A stretch of DNA of 35,944 nucleotides from Clostridia bacterium (GTDB lineage Bacteria; Bacillota_A; Clostridia; Lachnospirales; Cellulosilyticaceae): assembly GCA_029239935.1 (NCBI GenBank), contig JARBTY010000013.1, positions 1-35,944 on the forward strand, in the 5' to 3' direction. The stretch's first letter is position 1. Every line of letters starts with the position of its first letter. Shown piece after piece: positions 15,878 through 24,647 of the stretch. A program made the position numbers and the translations under genes. A model generated the notes under the pieces. The model had not been told where the DNA came from, did not search any database, and worked only from the letters and a program-made list of their open reading frames with translations.

Positions 15878-17266
15878 TTACTGTGCTTTTTTAACAGCCG
15901 CATACAATGCTGGATTTTTAATTCTCATACTAATAAATGCTTTAAGAAGCATACGTGTTATAACAATAGCTGTAAACATAGATACCACTATACCAATACC
16001 TAATGTCGTTGCAAAACTCTTAATAAGTCCTGTTCCAAATATATAAAGAACAACAGCTGCTATAAGTGTGGTAACATTACCATCTAAAATAGCACTAAAT
16101 GCCTTATTAAATCCAGCATCAACAGCTGCTGGCACACTTCTGCCTAAAGCCAGTTCTTCTTTGATACGCACAAATATAATAACGTTTGCATCAACTGCCA
16201 TACCTACCGAAAGGAGAATACCTGCAATACCTGGCAGTGTAAGCGTTGCACCCATTCCACTGAGTATCAAAATAACAAGTGAGATATAAAAAACAAGGGC
16301 AAGATCTGCCGCAACACCACAGATTCTATAGAATACCACCATAAATATAAGAATAATGATAAATCCTATAGCCCCTGCTTTTAAACTTGTATTAAGTGAG
16401 TCCATCCCAAGCTTTGGTCCTATTCCATTAGAATTAACAGGATCAAGCGTAAAAGGCAGCGCCCCAGCATTAATACCTTCAGCAAGTTCTTTAGCTGCCT
16501 CTGGTGTAAAGTTACCCGTAATCATCCCTTTACCATCCAGAATGTGATCATTGATCGTTGCATAACTTAACAGCGTCTCATCTAACATAATAAAGATAGG
16601 TTGTCCTATATTATTTTTAGTAAAATCAGAAAACAACTTTGTTCCGTTTTCATTCATCTCAACACTTACAACAACTTGTGTTGATCCATTTTGTGAAGTT
16701 CCTTGAGGTGTTGCTTTTGTTACATCTTTACCTGTAACAATTTCTTTACCTTCCTGATCTAAGAATCTAAGCATCCCTGCTGCTCCGATTTCTTCTATAG
16801 CTTTTTGAGGATCTTCTACTCCAGGGATATCAACTCTTATCCTGTCATTGCCTTCTAGTGAAACCTCTGCTTCTGTGTAGCCTTTGGCATCTAATCTTTT
16901 TTGAATCATTGTACGAGCAGCTGACATTTCGTCACCTGTAGGTTTTCTGTCAAGTTTTGGCTCATAAACAATGTTAACGCCTCCTTGAAGATCTAACCCT
17001 AATTTAATGGTATTTTGTGTTTTCTTTACTTCTGGAACAGCCGCTTCTTCACTATCACCTTCTGCTGCTTGTCCTTCTGCTTCAGTTGTTGCTTCTTCAG
17101 TTGTTGCTTCTTCTGGTGTTTGTTCCACCTGTTCCACTTCGGTTGTTTTTTGTGCCTTTCCAACATTCATACTTGCACTATAAGCCAGATACGCAGCTCC
17201 AGCTATTACTATCAGCATCAGTATGAAAAGAAAGATACTTTTAAGCTTAGTATTTTTGCCTTTCAT
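15878..17266 (-). CDS. secD: Protein translocase subunit SecD
   Basis: 462 aa. One N-terminal helix (~10-30) is followed by an unusual Thr/Glu/Ala-rich linker (residues ~41-80, with EEATTEEATTEAEG). The P1 domain begins with IKLGLDLQGGVNIVYEP. Five membrane helices follow, with GMAVDANVIIFVRIKEEL and FNKAFSAILDGNVTTLIAA. These are the standard SecD signatures. With SecF it drives late steps of Sec export at the membrane. AAGGAGG precedes the ATG by 7 nt. It has a consensus promoter, separating it from scfB upstream. Confidence 0.96.
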   Translation of the reverse strand: MKGKNTKLKSIFLFILMLIVIAGAAYLAYSASMNVGKAQKTTEVEQVEQTPEEATTEEATTEAEGQAAEGDSEEAAVPEVKKTQNTIKLGLDLQGGVNIVYEPKLDRKPTGDEMSAARTMIQKRLDAKGYTEAEVSLEGNDRIRVDIPGVEDPQKAIEEIGAAGMLRFLDQEGKEIVTGKDVTKATPQGTSQNGSTQVVVSVEMNENGTKLFSDFTKNNIGQPIFIMLDETLLSYATINDHILDGKGMITGNFTPEAAKELAEGINAGALPFTLDPVNSNGIGPKLGMDSLNTSLKAGAIGFIIILIFMVVFYRICGVAADLALVFYISLVILILSGMGATLTLPGIAGILLSVGMAVDANVIIFVRIKEELALGRSVPAAVDAGFNKAFSAILDGNVTTLIAAVVLYIFGTGLIKSFATTLGIGIVVSMFTAIVITRMLLKAFISMRIKNPALYAAVKKAQ

Positions 17267-17310
17267 CGTCTTTCCTCCTTATACTCCTTCTTTGAACTCA
17301 CATTAAATTG

Positions 17311-17339
17311 ATTATATAATTACTACAAAACATAGTCAA
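17311..17339 (-). promoter_or_regulatory. Sigma-A-type promoter of secDF
   Basis: On the minus strand: -35 TTGACT (17334-17339), a 17-nt spacer and TATAAT (17311-17316), about 45 nt before the secD ATG. Confidence 0.8.
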
Positions 17340-17379
17340 TTAAAAACACACATTATGTTGTTTTTGTTAGATTTTTTGC

Positions 17380-18729
17380 TTATAATAGTTCTGCTTTTAT
17401 ACCAATAGCACACTCTAACCGTTTTTTCTGAAGCTCACAGCCTATTTCATAAACTGAGTGGATATCTCCATGAAAATTATAAGAGTTCGCAGCACATCCG
17501 CCGCTGCAGTGGAGTTTTGCCCAACAGCTCTTACAAGACTCTTTACTGTATACATTGCATTTTTCAAATTTTTCTCTCATCTCAAAATTCGAAACACCTT
17601 CTACAACATGCCCCATCTTGAACTCTGGCATCCCTACAAATTGATGACAGGGGTATAAATCCCCATTAGGTGTAACGGCTAAGTACTCTGTTCCAGAGCC
17701 ACAACCTGCAAGCCTTTTATGCACACAAGGCCCACCTTCTAAATCAATCATAAAGTGAAAGAAATTAAAGCTCTTATTTTGCTTAGTTGTTTCAATCATA
17801 TATTTTGCCAGTTCTTCATACTCTTGGCATATTTTAGAGACATCTTCTTCCTGAAGGGCATAATGCATATGATTGGGTGCAACGACGGGTTCAACAGAAA
17901 CTTCTTTAAATCCTGCTTCTGTCATATGCTTTACATCTTCTGAAAAATCAAGGTTATGATGGGTAAATGTACCTCTTAAATAATATTGCTTGCCCTGTCT
18001 TTTTTCTACTAATTTCTTGAATTTAGGCAAAATAATCTCATAACTTCCTTTTCCGTTAGGTGTAGGACGCATAAGGTCATTGACCTCTGGCCTGCCATCC
18101 AGACTTAAAACAACATTATGCATGTTTTCATTAAGGTAATCAATGATTTCATCACTTAATAAAACCCCATTGGTTGTCATCGTAAATCTAAAATGCTTGC
18201 CCGTTTCTTTTTCTCTGAGCCTTGCATAATCTACAACACCTTTTACAACCTCAAAATTCATCAGAGGTTCTCCTCCAAAGAAATCAATTTCTATATTTTT
18301 TCTATGCTTAGAATTTTGAATAATGAAGTCTACAGCTTGTTTTCCTACTTCAAGGCTCATCATACCCCGTTCCCCATGGTATTCTCCCTCCCCTGCAAAG
18401 CAATACTTACAAGCCAAATTACAGTCATGGGCCACATGAAGACAAAGTGCTTTAACCACAGGCTCCCTTTCTAGAAATGCAGGGACAAAGGTTTCATAGA
18501 TATCGCCCGTATAGAGCATCTCATCTTGCTTCAGTTGATTCAGTTCCTCTATCGCCTCATTAATCTCATCTTTTGTAAAACGCTCTGCATATTTTTGAAG
18601 GATAGCATCCAGAGTTAATACAGGTACATCATCCACTATTTCATAAGCTATATCATCTAGTATGTGAATACTCCCGCTATGTATATCCATAACAATGTTG
18701 GAGTTCTCAAATTTAAATTTATGGATCAT
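17380..18729 (-). CDS. scfB: SCIFF peptide radical SAM maturase
   Basis: 449 aa. A RiPP-recognition-like N-terminal domain (~1-90) precedes the radical SAM core, whose HVAHDCNLACKYC motif has cysteines at 103, 107 and 110. It continues with IDFFGGEPLMNF and TTNGVLL. The C-terminal SPASM region contains GCGSGTEYLAVTPNGDLYPC and the cluster CKSCWAKLHCSGGCAAN, binding auxiliary 4Fe-4S clusters. ScfB installs thioether (Cys-to-Thr) cross-links in the SCIFF peptide. The precursor gene is directly upstream, separated by a hairpin. The family is nearly universal in Clostridia; the biological role of the product is not established. Confidence 0.95.
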   Translation of the reverse strand: MIHKFKFENSNIVMDIHSGSIHILDDIAYEIVDDVPVLTLDAILQKYAERFTKDEINEAIEELNQLKQDEMLYTGDIYETFVPAFLEREPVVKALCLHVAHDCNLACKYCFAGEGEYHGERGMMSLEVGKQAVDFIIQNSKHRKNIEIDFFGGEPLMNFEVVKGVVDYARLREKETGKHFRFTMTTNGVLLSDEIIDYLNENMHNVVLSLDGRPEVNDLMRPTPNGKGSYEIILPKFKKLVEKRQGKQYYLRGTFTHHNLDFSEDVKHMTEAGFKEVSVEPVVAPNHMHYALQEEDVSKICQEYEELAKYMIETTKQNKSFNFFHFMIDLEGGPCVHKRLAGCGSGTEYLAVTPNGDLYPCHQFVGMPEFKMGHVVEGVSNFEMREKFEKCNVYSKESCKSCWAKLHCSGGCAANSYNFHGDIHSVYEIGCELQKKRLECAIGIKAELL

Positions 18730-18749
18730 GCCATCACCCTTTCTTTTCC

Positions 18750-18779
18750 AAAATAAAAGCAGCGACCAGAAGTCACTGC
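18750..18779 (-). terminator. Attenuator hairpin between scfA and scfB
   Basis: An 8-bp stem with one G-T pair (GCAGTGAC / GTCGCTGC) and a TTCTG loop, followed by TTTTATTTT on the minus strand. It lies 12 nt past the scfA stop and 20 nt before the scfB ATG. It probably lets more transcript of the small peptide accumulate than of the enzyme. Confidence 0.8.
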
Positions 18780-18790
18780 GGCAAGCAAAA

Positions 18791-18928
18791 TTATTTTTCG
18801 CAAGCTTGATTTCCTACAGTACAAGATGTTTTACAAGCTGATTGACACGATGTTTGACATTCTCCGCATCCACCTTTTTTTGCACTGCATGGTAAGTTTT
18901 TAGTATTTAATGTTTTAATATGTTTCAT
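18791..18928 (-). CDS. scfA: SCIFF ribosomal peptide precursor (six-cysteine-in-forty-five)
   Basis: 45 aa, exactly the family size. It starts MKHIKTLNTKN and has the conserved core CGECQTSCQSACKTSC, then TVGNQACEK. Cysteines are at 14, 21, 24, 28, 32, 36 and 43: seven rather than the six that name the family, because of an extra Cys in LPCSAKKGG before the core. GGAGG lies 9-10 nt before the ATG at 18928. The promoter is directly upstream, and the maturase gene scfB lies downstream past the attenuator. The mature peptide is a thioether-bridged RiPP of unknown function. Confidence 0.95.
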   Translation of the reverse strand: MKHIKTLNTKNLPCSAKKGGCGECQTSCQSACKTSCTVGNQACEK

Positions 18929-18963
18929 GATAACATTCTCCCTCCTGATTACAAACCTGTTTT

Positions 18964-18991
18964 ATTATACCATATGTTTTTAGGTTTGCAA
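18964..18991 (-). promoter_or_regulatory. scfA promoter flanked by an inverted repeat
   Basis: On the minus strand: -35 TTGCAA (18986-18991), a 16-nt spacer and an extended -10 (TGG-TATAAT, hexamer 18964-18969). The arms TTGCAAACCT (18982-18991) and AGGTTTGTAA (18949-18958) form a 9/10 inverted repeat that brackets the -10. The -35 also lies inside the palindrome GTTTGCAAAC. This arrangement suggests an operator. Confidence 0.7.
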
Positions 18992-19004
18992 ACAACTTCC
19001 AAGG

Positions 19005-19415
19005 CTATTTTTCATAATTAACTGAAATCATACCAGCTATTGTACTGCTTACTAATACAACCAATGCTATCATGAAAACCATAGTAGGTGCCAGCGCTTT
19101 TAGTCTATTAATTAGCGTTCCAAAAACTAAAAACAACATGAAATATAATGATCCTCCTATAGCTCCCCATTTATATCCATTTCTTGTATTCACTTTTGCA
19201 GTATCAAACCCTGCTAAAAATGCTGACACAATAATACCTATAAACACAATCCAGTTTTCAACGGCTGCTGAAGCATTGGTATATGTAAGGATAATGGAGC
19301 CTAACAAAATAAAAATAGCAGTAACCACATAAGCCATCACATTGGCCTTAAGCATTGCAAGCACCGCTTGCGGCATATCTATTTCTTGTTTACTTTTTGA
19401 TTTATATTTTGACAT
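19005..19415 (-). CDS. TIGR04086-type small membrane protein
   Basis: 136 aa. A charged N-terminus (MSKYKSKSKQEID) is followed by four membrane helices (~24-45, ~52-72, ~82-104, ~110-130). GGFDTAKV-like turn chemistry is visible as FLAGFDTAKVNTRNGYKWGAIGG between helices 2 and 3, a hallmark of this uncharacterised family. In Clostridia such genes regularly precede scfA-scfB-secDF, as here. Function is unknown; a role in export or in handling of the SCIFF peptide is only inference from the neighbourhood. GGGAGGGG lies about 7 nt before the ATG. Confidence 0.8.
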   Translation of the reverse strand: MSKYKSKSKQEIDMPQAVLAMLKANVMAYVVTAIFILLGSIILTYTNASAAVENWIVFIGIIVSAFLAGFDTAKVNTRNGYKWGAIGGSLYFMLFLVFGTLINRLKALAPTMVFMIALVVLVSSTIAGMISVNYEK

Positions 19416-19508
19416 CTCTGTTCCCCTCCCTCTTAATGATAGTTACTAATATTTTACGTGCATTTATGGATAAGTATGATAAAATAATACTATAAAGGAG
19501 GAAAACTT

Positions 19509-20363
19509 ATGAAACTAATTGATTTGCACGTTCACTCTAATATTTCTGACGGTACCCTTTCTCCAGATAAACTAGCTCTTTACGCTAAGCACAAAGGACT
19601 AAGTGCTATTGCACTTACCGATCATGATACAGTAGCTGGCATAGAAGCATGCACCCAACAAGGCCGACTGATTGATTTGATTGTTATCCCAGGCATCGAA
19701 TTCTCTGCAGAATATAAAAATCAGGAAATTCATATTCTGGGTTACTATATTGACAGCCATCACCCTATACTGCTTAGTCAATTAAGTGCGCTTATAGCAA
19801 GCCGCAAACAGCGCAATAGTCTTATGCTAGAAAAATTGAACAAATTAGGGTTTTCCATTACCCCCCAAGACCTTATTTCAGATACTTCTTCGCAAACCCA
19901 AACCGTTTTTACAAGAGCTCACTTTGCTGCTGCTTTATATAAAAAAGGTTATGTCAAATCTCGTTCAGAAGCCTTTGATAAGTATCTCGGCAAAGACAAA
20001 CCCGGTTATGTTCAAAGAGCGCATTTTACACCCCGTGAATGTATCGATATTATTCACCAAGCTGGTGGATTAGCCGTGCTTGCTCACCCTTATCTCTATA
20101 GTCTTAGTAGCAGCCAGCTTCATACTTTATTAAAACAACTCTCCTCCGATGGGTTAGATGGTCTTGAAACCTTTTACACCACCCACAGCAAGGAAGAAAT
20201 CGCCAATTTGTTATCACTTTGTATAACCTTTTGCCTTTTCCCCACTGGCGGCAGCGACTTTCATGGAGACAACAAACCCGGCCTTGATATAGGCACCGGT
20301 TACGGGGATCTCCAAATACCTTATGATGTTCTCCTCGCAATGGAAAAGAAACTTCTATTTTGA
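19509..20363 (+). CDS. PHP-domain phosphoesterase (TrpH/RNase AM-like)
   Basis: 284 aa, the usual length. The PHP metal-binding motifs appear in order: DLHVHSNISDG (5-15), ALTDHDT (~36-42), PGIEFS, then GGLAVLAHPYLY and TGGSDFHGDN near the C-terminus. Enterobacterial relatives hydrolyse 3',5'-nucleoside bisphosphates and trim RNA 5' ends; whether this protein does so is inferred. AAAGGAGG lies 7-8 nt before the ATG. It is divergent from the TIGR04086 gene, and the AraC gene begins 51 nt after its stop on the same strand, so the two may be co-transcribed. Confidence 0.85.
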   Translation: MKLIDLHVHSNISDGTLSPDKLALYAKHKGLSAIALTDHDTVAGIEACTQQGRLIDLIVIPGIEFSAEYKNQEIHILGYYIDSHHPILLSQLSALIASRKQRNSLMLEKLNKLGFSITPQDLISDTSSQTQTVFTRAHFAAALYKKGYVKSRSEAFDKYLGKDKPGYVQRAHFTPRECIDIIHQAGGLAVLAHPYLYSLSSSQLHTLLKQLSSDGLDGLETFYTTHSKEEIANLLSLCITFCLFPTGGSDFHGDNKPGLDIGTGYGDLQIPYDVLLAMEKKLLF

Positions 20364-20414
20364 TTTAATGCATAAAATACAGTATATAAAACACTATGTT
20401 TGAAGGAGGGCTCT

Positions 20415-21266
20415 ATGATAAGACAAGCCGTATTTGCACCACACTATGATTTTTTTATAGATAAAACACAAAAACGCAATATCTATAATATGGATTTTTT
20501 TCACATGCATAAAAAATACGAAGTTTATTATTTGACTGAAGGCACCAGAAAATACTTCATTGATGATTCTATTTATTTAGTAAATGCTGGTAACTTGGTA
20601 TTGATTGATGCTGACGCCGTTCATAAAACAGCTAATATGGGGGAAGTACCCCACAGCCGCATCGTTATCAACTTCAGTAAAAATTTTATTGAAGACTTTT
20701 CTGTCCATATCAAAGAACTGGATTTAACTTCTATTTTCAAAACTAAATTTACTGTATTGCCCCTGTCTTTTAAATATAAATTAATTATCGAAAATATATT
20801 AAACAGACTTGTAGAAGTGGGTTCAAAAGATCCCGAAGCTAACAAAGTCCTGCTCGAAGTGCTTTTATCTGAGCTGCTTATTATGATTAAAGAATATATT
20901 CAGACCTTAGAAGATAAGGAATATGAATCTCATCAGATTATCAATCCCAAAGTGGATAAAATCCTTAAATATATTAGTTCAAATTACAGCGACCCCCTAA
21001 CACTTACCTCTATTGCAGAGCAGTTCTATATCAGTCCATTTTATCTTAGTAAAATCTTTAAAAAATCTACCAATCTTTCTATTGTCGAATACATCAACAG
21101 TCTAAGAATTAGGGAAGCAAAAGAACTACTTGAAAGATCTCAGACTAAGATTGCTGACATAGCCGAAAAAGTTGGTTTTTCAAGTAGTTCTCATTTTAGT
21201 AGAACCTTTAAGCTTGTAACAGGACTTTCCCCTCAGCAGTATAAAAAATATTACTCCATTAAGTAG
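20415..21266 (+). CDS. AraC-family regulator, probably of the pectin locus
   Basis: 283 aa from the ATG at 20415 (GAAGGAGGG 5 nt upstream; an in-frame TTG at 20400 precedes that site). The N-terminal cupin-like sensor (~20-100) has FHMHKKYEVYYLTEG and LVLIDADAVHKT. Two helix-turn-helix motifs sit in the last 100 residues: LTLTSIAEQFYISPFYLSKI and IADIAEKVGFSSSSHFSRTF, with the family ending GLSPQQYKKYY. The sensor type commonly binds sugars. Its 3' end overlaps the convergent GH28 gene by 16 bp. The location next to the pectin operon makes it the likely activator, with the operator unproven. Confidence 0.85.
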   Translation: MIRQAVFAPHYDFFIDKTQKRNIYNMDFFHMHKKYEVYYLTEGTRKYFIDDSIYLVNAGNLVLIDADAVHKTANMGEVPHSRIVINFSKNFIEDFSVHIKELDLTSIFKTKFTVLPLSFKYKLIIENILNRLVEVGSKDPEANKVLLEVLLSELLIMIKEYIQTLEDKEYESHQIINPKVDKILKYISSNYSDPLTLTSIAEQFYISPFYLSKIFKKSTNLSIVEYINSLRIREAKELLERSQTKIADIAEKVGFSSSSHFSRTFKLVTGLSPQQYKKYYSIK

Positions 21267-22813
21267 TCCTCTACATTTTCTATATCTATTGACTGGCCCA
21301 TAGATTCTATTACTTCTACATTTTCTAGTCTTAACCTCATGACGTTTTTAAAAATGAAGCCGGCTTTCACAAGCTTTTGCTGAAAACTTAACATTTCTGG
21401 ATAATCCGGAACGGCTTCTTTTTTATATTTAATCTTAACATTTTTAAACTCAAGGCTTCGTATATTTTCTTCCGGCAGACCATAGATAAATCCTGCACAT
21501 ACTTCTGTATTAATGCACTCAATATTCTCAAATACAAGTGTCCCTATAAATGGTGTTCTTTCATCTTTAGGGAGCTTTTCTTTGCTCCAGACATATTCTG
21601 TTTTGCCGTCGCTGTCACAAAAATAAAATGAATTAATTGTAAAGGGAGTAAGTACCCCATCCATTTTTATATTTTTCACATATATTTGATCAATAATGGC
21701 TGTACTGCCTCTTCCCCGCCTTGTTTTGATCCTAATTCCTCTGTCTGTGTTTTTAAAGAAGCACTTCTCAACCACTACATTTCTAACGCCGCCAGATACC
21801 TCGCTGCCAATGACAACTGCACCATGTCCATAGGCCATCATGCAATTTCTAATTCTTATATTTTCACTTGGGACAAGTTCCTTTTGCGGCAACACATATT
21901 TGCCCGATTTAATAGCTATACAATCGTCGCCCAAAGAAAACTCAACACCAATAATATGTATGTGCTGACAGGATTCTGGATCAATGCCATCAGTATTGGG
22001 GGACTCCTTAGGATTTTGCAAGGAAAGATTTAAAAATTGAATATGGCTGCATCTCACAGGGTGAACAGTCCATGAAGGCGAATTTCTGATTGTAATACCT
22101 TCTACTAAAATATTGTGGCAATTGACAAGGTATATTGTCCTAGGACGCCATGCCCCTCTTTTGATTCTTGGATCAATCCACCAAGTACCTTTTTGGGCAT
22201 TGGCATCTACAATGCCTTGCCCTACTATTTTCACATCTTCTAAATCAATGCCAGTCAATAAACTGGCATATGACTTGGCCGGTTCTCCCTCCCAAAAAGA
22301 TAAATAACGGGGTGTATCATTAGCTGCCACAGCTATTTTACTTGGTAACATCCCATAGGCTTCTCTTTCTTCGTGCCCTAAAAGAACGGCACCCTCTTGT
22401 AATTCTAGTGTCATATGACTTTTAAGAAAAATAGGAGTTGATCTGTAAACCCCTTTAGGCAGTACCACCCGTGCTCCTTTTGGAGCAGACGCAATGGCCG
22501 CTTGTATAGCTGCTGTATCAAGATGCACGCCATCTCCTAACGCACCAAAATCCCTTATATTCAATAAGGCCGATTCATACGCTGTCTTTATGAGCTCTGA
22601 CTTTTCGTGTCCTCTATCTTCTGTCATGACTTTAACTTCATAGGCCTTATCCGGCTCAAGGTCATAAATAGTAAAAACATTGGTTGTAATTGGCTTTACA
22701 AATACATCATTAACATATAAAAAATACTTTTCTTTTGAAAAATAACAAGTCTCGCTCTCTAATTCAATTGTTATAGTGGTAGCAGTTATACTTATTGCAT
22801 GCCATAGTATAAT
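21251..22813 (-). CDS. GH28 polygalacturonase, cytoplasmic; apparent ATT start
   Basis: 520 aa if started at the ATT at 22811-22813. The GH28 parallel beta-helix shows all catalytic motifs: NTDGIDPES, LGDDCIAIKSG, GHGAVVIGSE and RIKTRRGRG. It begins with IRDFGALGDGVHLDTAAIQ. An N-terminal fibronectin-III-like domain (ISITATTITIELESETCYFS, then YFLYVNDVFV, then FTIYDLEPDKAYEVKV) is encoded before the first ATG (22627), as in many bacterial exo-acting GH28 enzymes. No ATG, GTG or TTG exists in frame before that. The ATT is 8 nt past GGAGG. No signal peptide is visible, so it should hydrolyse imported oligogalacturonides. It follows the permease gene by 13 nt. Confidence 0.85.
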   Translation of the reverse strand: MILWHAISITATTITIELESETCYFSKEKYFLYVNDVFVKPITTNVFTIYDLEPDKAYEVKVMTEDRGHEKSELIKTAYESALLNIRDFGALGDGVHLDTAAIQAAIASAPKGARVVLPKGVYRSTPIFLKSHMTLELQEGAVLLGHEEREAYGMLPSKIAVAANDTPRYLSFWEGEPAKSYASLLTGIDLEDVKIVGQGIVDANAQKGTWWIDPRIKRGAWRPRTIYLVNCHNILVEGITIRNSPSWTVHPVRCSHIQFLNLSLQNPKESPNTDGIDPESCQHIHIIGVEFSLGDDCIAIKSGKYVLPQKELVPSENIRIRNCMMAYGHGAVVIGSEVSGGVRNVVVEKCFFKNTDRGIRIKTRRGRGSTAIIDQIYVKNIKMDGVLTPFTINSFYFCDSDGKTEYVWSKEKLPKDERTPFIGTLVFENIECINTEVCAGFIYGLPEENIRSLEFKNVKIKYKKEAVPDYPEMLSFQQKLVKAGFIFKNVMRLRLENVEVIESMGQSIDIENVEDYLME

Positions 22814-22826
22814 AGTAATCTCCTCC

Positions 22827-23723
22827 TTAGCCTTTTATACCACTTGTGCTTATACCTTCGATAAAATACTTTTGCGCTGAGAAGAATACTAAAATAGATG
22901 GGATAAGTCCAAGCAGCGACATAGCTATGACCTTATTCCAGTCAAATGCACCGCCCGTTGCATCCATCGACATTTTCAAAGCAATTGTTAAAGGATATTT
23001 TTCAACAGATGATATAAAAATCAATGGTCCCATAAAGTCATTCATTGTCCACATAAATGTAAATAATCCTACCGAAATAATCGCTGGCTTTAATACAGGC
23101 ACAAGTATGTAAATAAGTGTTTTAATCGTACTGCAGCCATCTATCTTTGCTGACTCATCTAAGTCCTTAGGAATACTTCTTAAAAACTGTATCAACATGA
23201 ATACAAAAAAGGCATCTACTGCAAAAAGTGATGGTAAAACCAATGGCACATAGGTATCTAATAAACCAAAAGTTCTCCACATCATATAACTCGGAATTCT
23301 TAAAATAATATTAGGTAACAATAAGGTACCAATCAAAATAGCAAAACATATCTTTTTGAAAGGAAAATTAAATCTTGCAAATCCATAGGACGTAAGCGTT
23401 ACAGATATCACTGTAAAAATAACTTTTGGAATAACGATTTCAAAGGTATTGATGAAATAATGACCCATCGTGTATTCCGTACCCGTTTTCCACCCTTGAA
23501 TGTACGGTGCAAAATCAAATGCCTTAGGCATAAACCATATGGAAGTAAAAATATCAGCATTACTCTTAAAAGATGCTCCAACAAGCCATATAATGGGATA
23601 CATCATAAAAATAGCCACAAAAATTAGAATGATATAAAGACCTGTTGTTTTAGCAGCCTTTTTCATTTTGTTTTTATATTGTCTTTTGTACTCCGCTGCC
23701 TCTCTCATTTCGAGATCATTCAT
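22827..23723 (-). CDS. Carbohydrate ABC transporter permease (CUT1, AraQ/LplC-like)
   Basis: 298 aa with six membrane helices after a basic N-terminus (KRQYKNKMKKAAKTTG). The cytoplasmic EAA loop, which contacts the ATPase, is LDESAKIDGCSTIKTLIYIL (around 188-207). It ends GISTSGIKG, the typical 'xGxxxGAVKG' tail of the MalG branch. It pairs with the preceding permease, whose stop overlaps its ATG by one base (TAATG). The substrate is inferred from neighbours as pectin-derived oligosaccharides. No ATPase gene occurs in the operon. Confidence 0.92.
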   Translation of the reverse strand: MNDLEMREAAEYKRQYKNKMKKAAKTTGLYIILIFVAIFMMYPIIWLVGASFKSNADIFTSIWFMPKAFDFAPYIQGWKTGTEYTMGHYFINTFEIVIPKVIFTVISVTLTSYGFARFNFPFKKICFAILIGTLLLPNIILRIPSYMMWRTFGLLDTYVPLVLPSLFAVDAFFVFMLIQFLRSIPKDLDESAKIDGCSTIKTLIYILVPVLKPAIISVGLFTFMWTMNDFMGPLIFISSVEKYPLTIALKMSMDATGGAFDWNKVIAMSLLGLIPSILVFFSAQKYFIEGISTSGIKG

Positions 23724-24628
23724 TAGGATTCACCCCCATTGTCATTATAAAATACCCAATATTTTGAGCTTCTAAAAGTAATCAGCGTAAAAGTCATAAT
23801 AATAATAAATAAGATCCATGACATGGCACTGGCATAGCCCATATTATAGTATTTAAATGTGTGGTCATAAATAAGCATAGGCAGCAGATAAGTGCCTTTC
23901 ATCGGTCCTCCGCTTGTTACCAAATAAGGCGCATTGAACTCTTGGAATGCGTGAATAAGCTGCATAATAAAATTAAAGAAAATAACAGGGGTTATAATCG
24001 GTATCGTTATATTGAAAAAATTTCTAAATTTATTAGAACCATCTACTGAAGCTGCTTCATATAAATCTGCCGGCACTTCTTTAAGTGCTGCGAGGAAGAT
24101 AACCATTGTGGAACCAAATTCCCATACCCTGAGCAGTGCAATCGTAAATAAGGCTGGTGTCGGCTGTCCAAACCAACTGATAGGCGCTACATTTATCACC
24201 CCCAGCACCTGATTAACAAGTCCTTCTGTAGAAAATATGAATTTCCATAAAATAGCTATAGCCACATTAGACCCTAAAATAGATGGAATATAGTACGCTG
24301 TTCTGAAAAAGTTAATGCCCTTAAGTCTCATATTCAATATAAAGGCTACAAATAAGGAAAAGGCTAATTTAAGCGGCACAACTATAAAAACATATTTACC
24401 TGTAACCCCCAATGCCTTTAAAAACTCTTTATCCCCAAATATTTTTTTAAAGTTATCTATCCCCACCATGACCGGCGCATTGAGCAGATCATAGTCTGTA
24501 AAACTAAGGTAAAATGACGCTACAATAGGATACATTGTGAATATTAAAAAACCAATAATCCAAGGTGTAATATATAAAAGTCCAATCCAACTCTCTTTTT
24601 TATAGTTTGTTATATTTGTCTTTTTCAC
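23723..24628 (-). CDS. Carbohydrate ABC transporter permease (CUT1, UgpA/MalF-like)
   Basis: 301 aa with six membrane helices, starting with GLLYITPWIIGFLIFTMYPI. The EAA loop is DLYEAASVDGSNKFRNFFNI (around 200-219). It is the MalF-type partner of the following permease. GAGGAGGGCAG precedes the ATG. A 13-bp hairpin lies between this gene and the solute-binding protein gene upstream, which may lower permease expression relative to the binding protein. Confidence 0.92.
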   Translation of the reverse strand: MKKTNITNYKKESWIGLLYITPWIIGFLIFTMYPIVASFYLSFTDYDLLNAPVMVGIDNFKKIFGDKEFLKALGVTGKYVFIVVPLKLAFSLFVAFILNMRLKGINFFRTAYYIPSILGSNVAIAILWKFIFSTEGLVNQVLGVINVAPISWFGQPTPALFTIALLRVWEFGSTMVIFLAALKEVPADLYEAASVDGSNKFRNFFNITIPIITPVIFFNFIMQLIHAFQEFNAPYLVTSGGPMKGTYLLPMLIYDHTFKYYNMGYASAMSWILFIIIMTFTLITFRSSKYWVFYNDNGGES

Positions 24629-24647
24629 TACTGCCCTCCTCTTTTAT

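Noticed and set aside
22767..22805. ATG at 22805 as the start of the GH28 gene
   Set aside because: It is in a different frame and reaches TGA after 13 codons; using it would need a frameshift. It is kept only as an alternative explanation of the ATT start.
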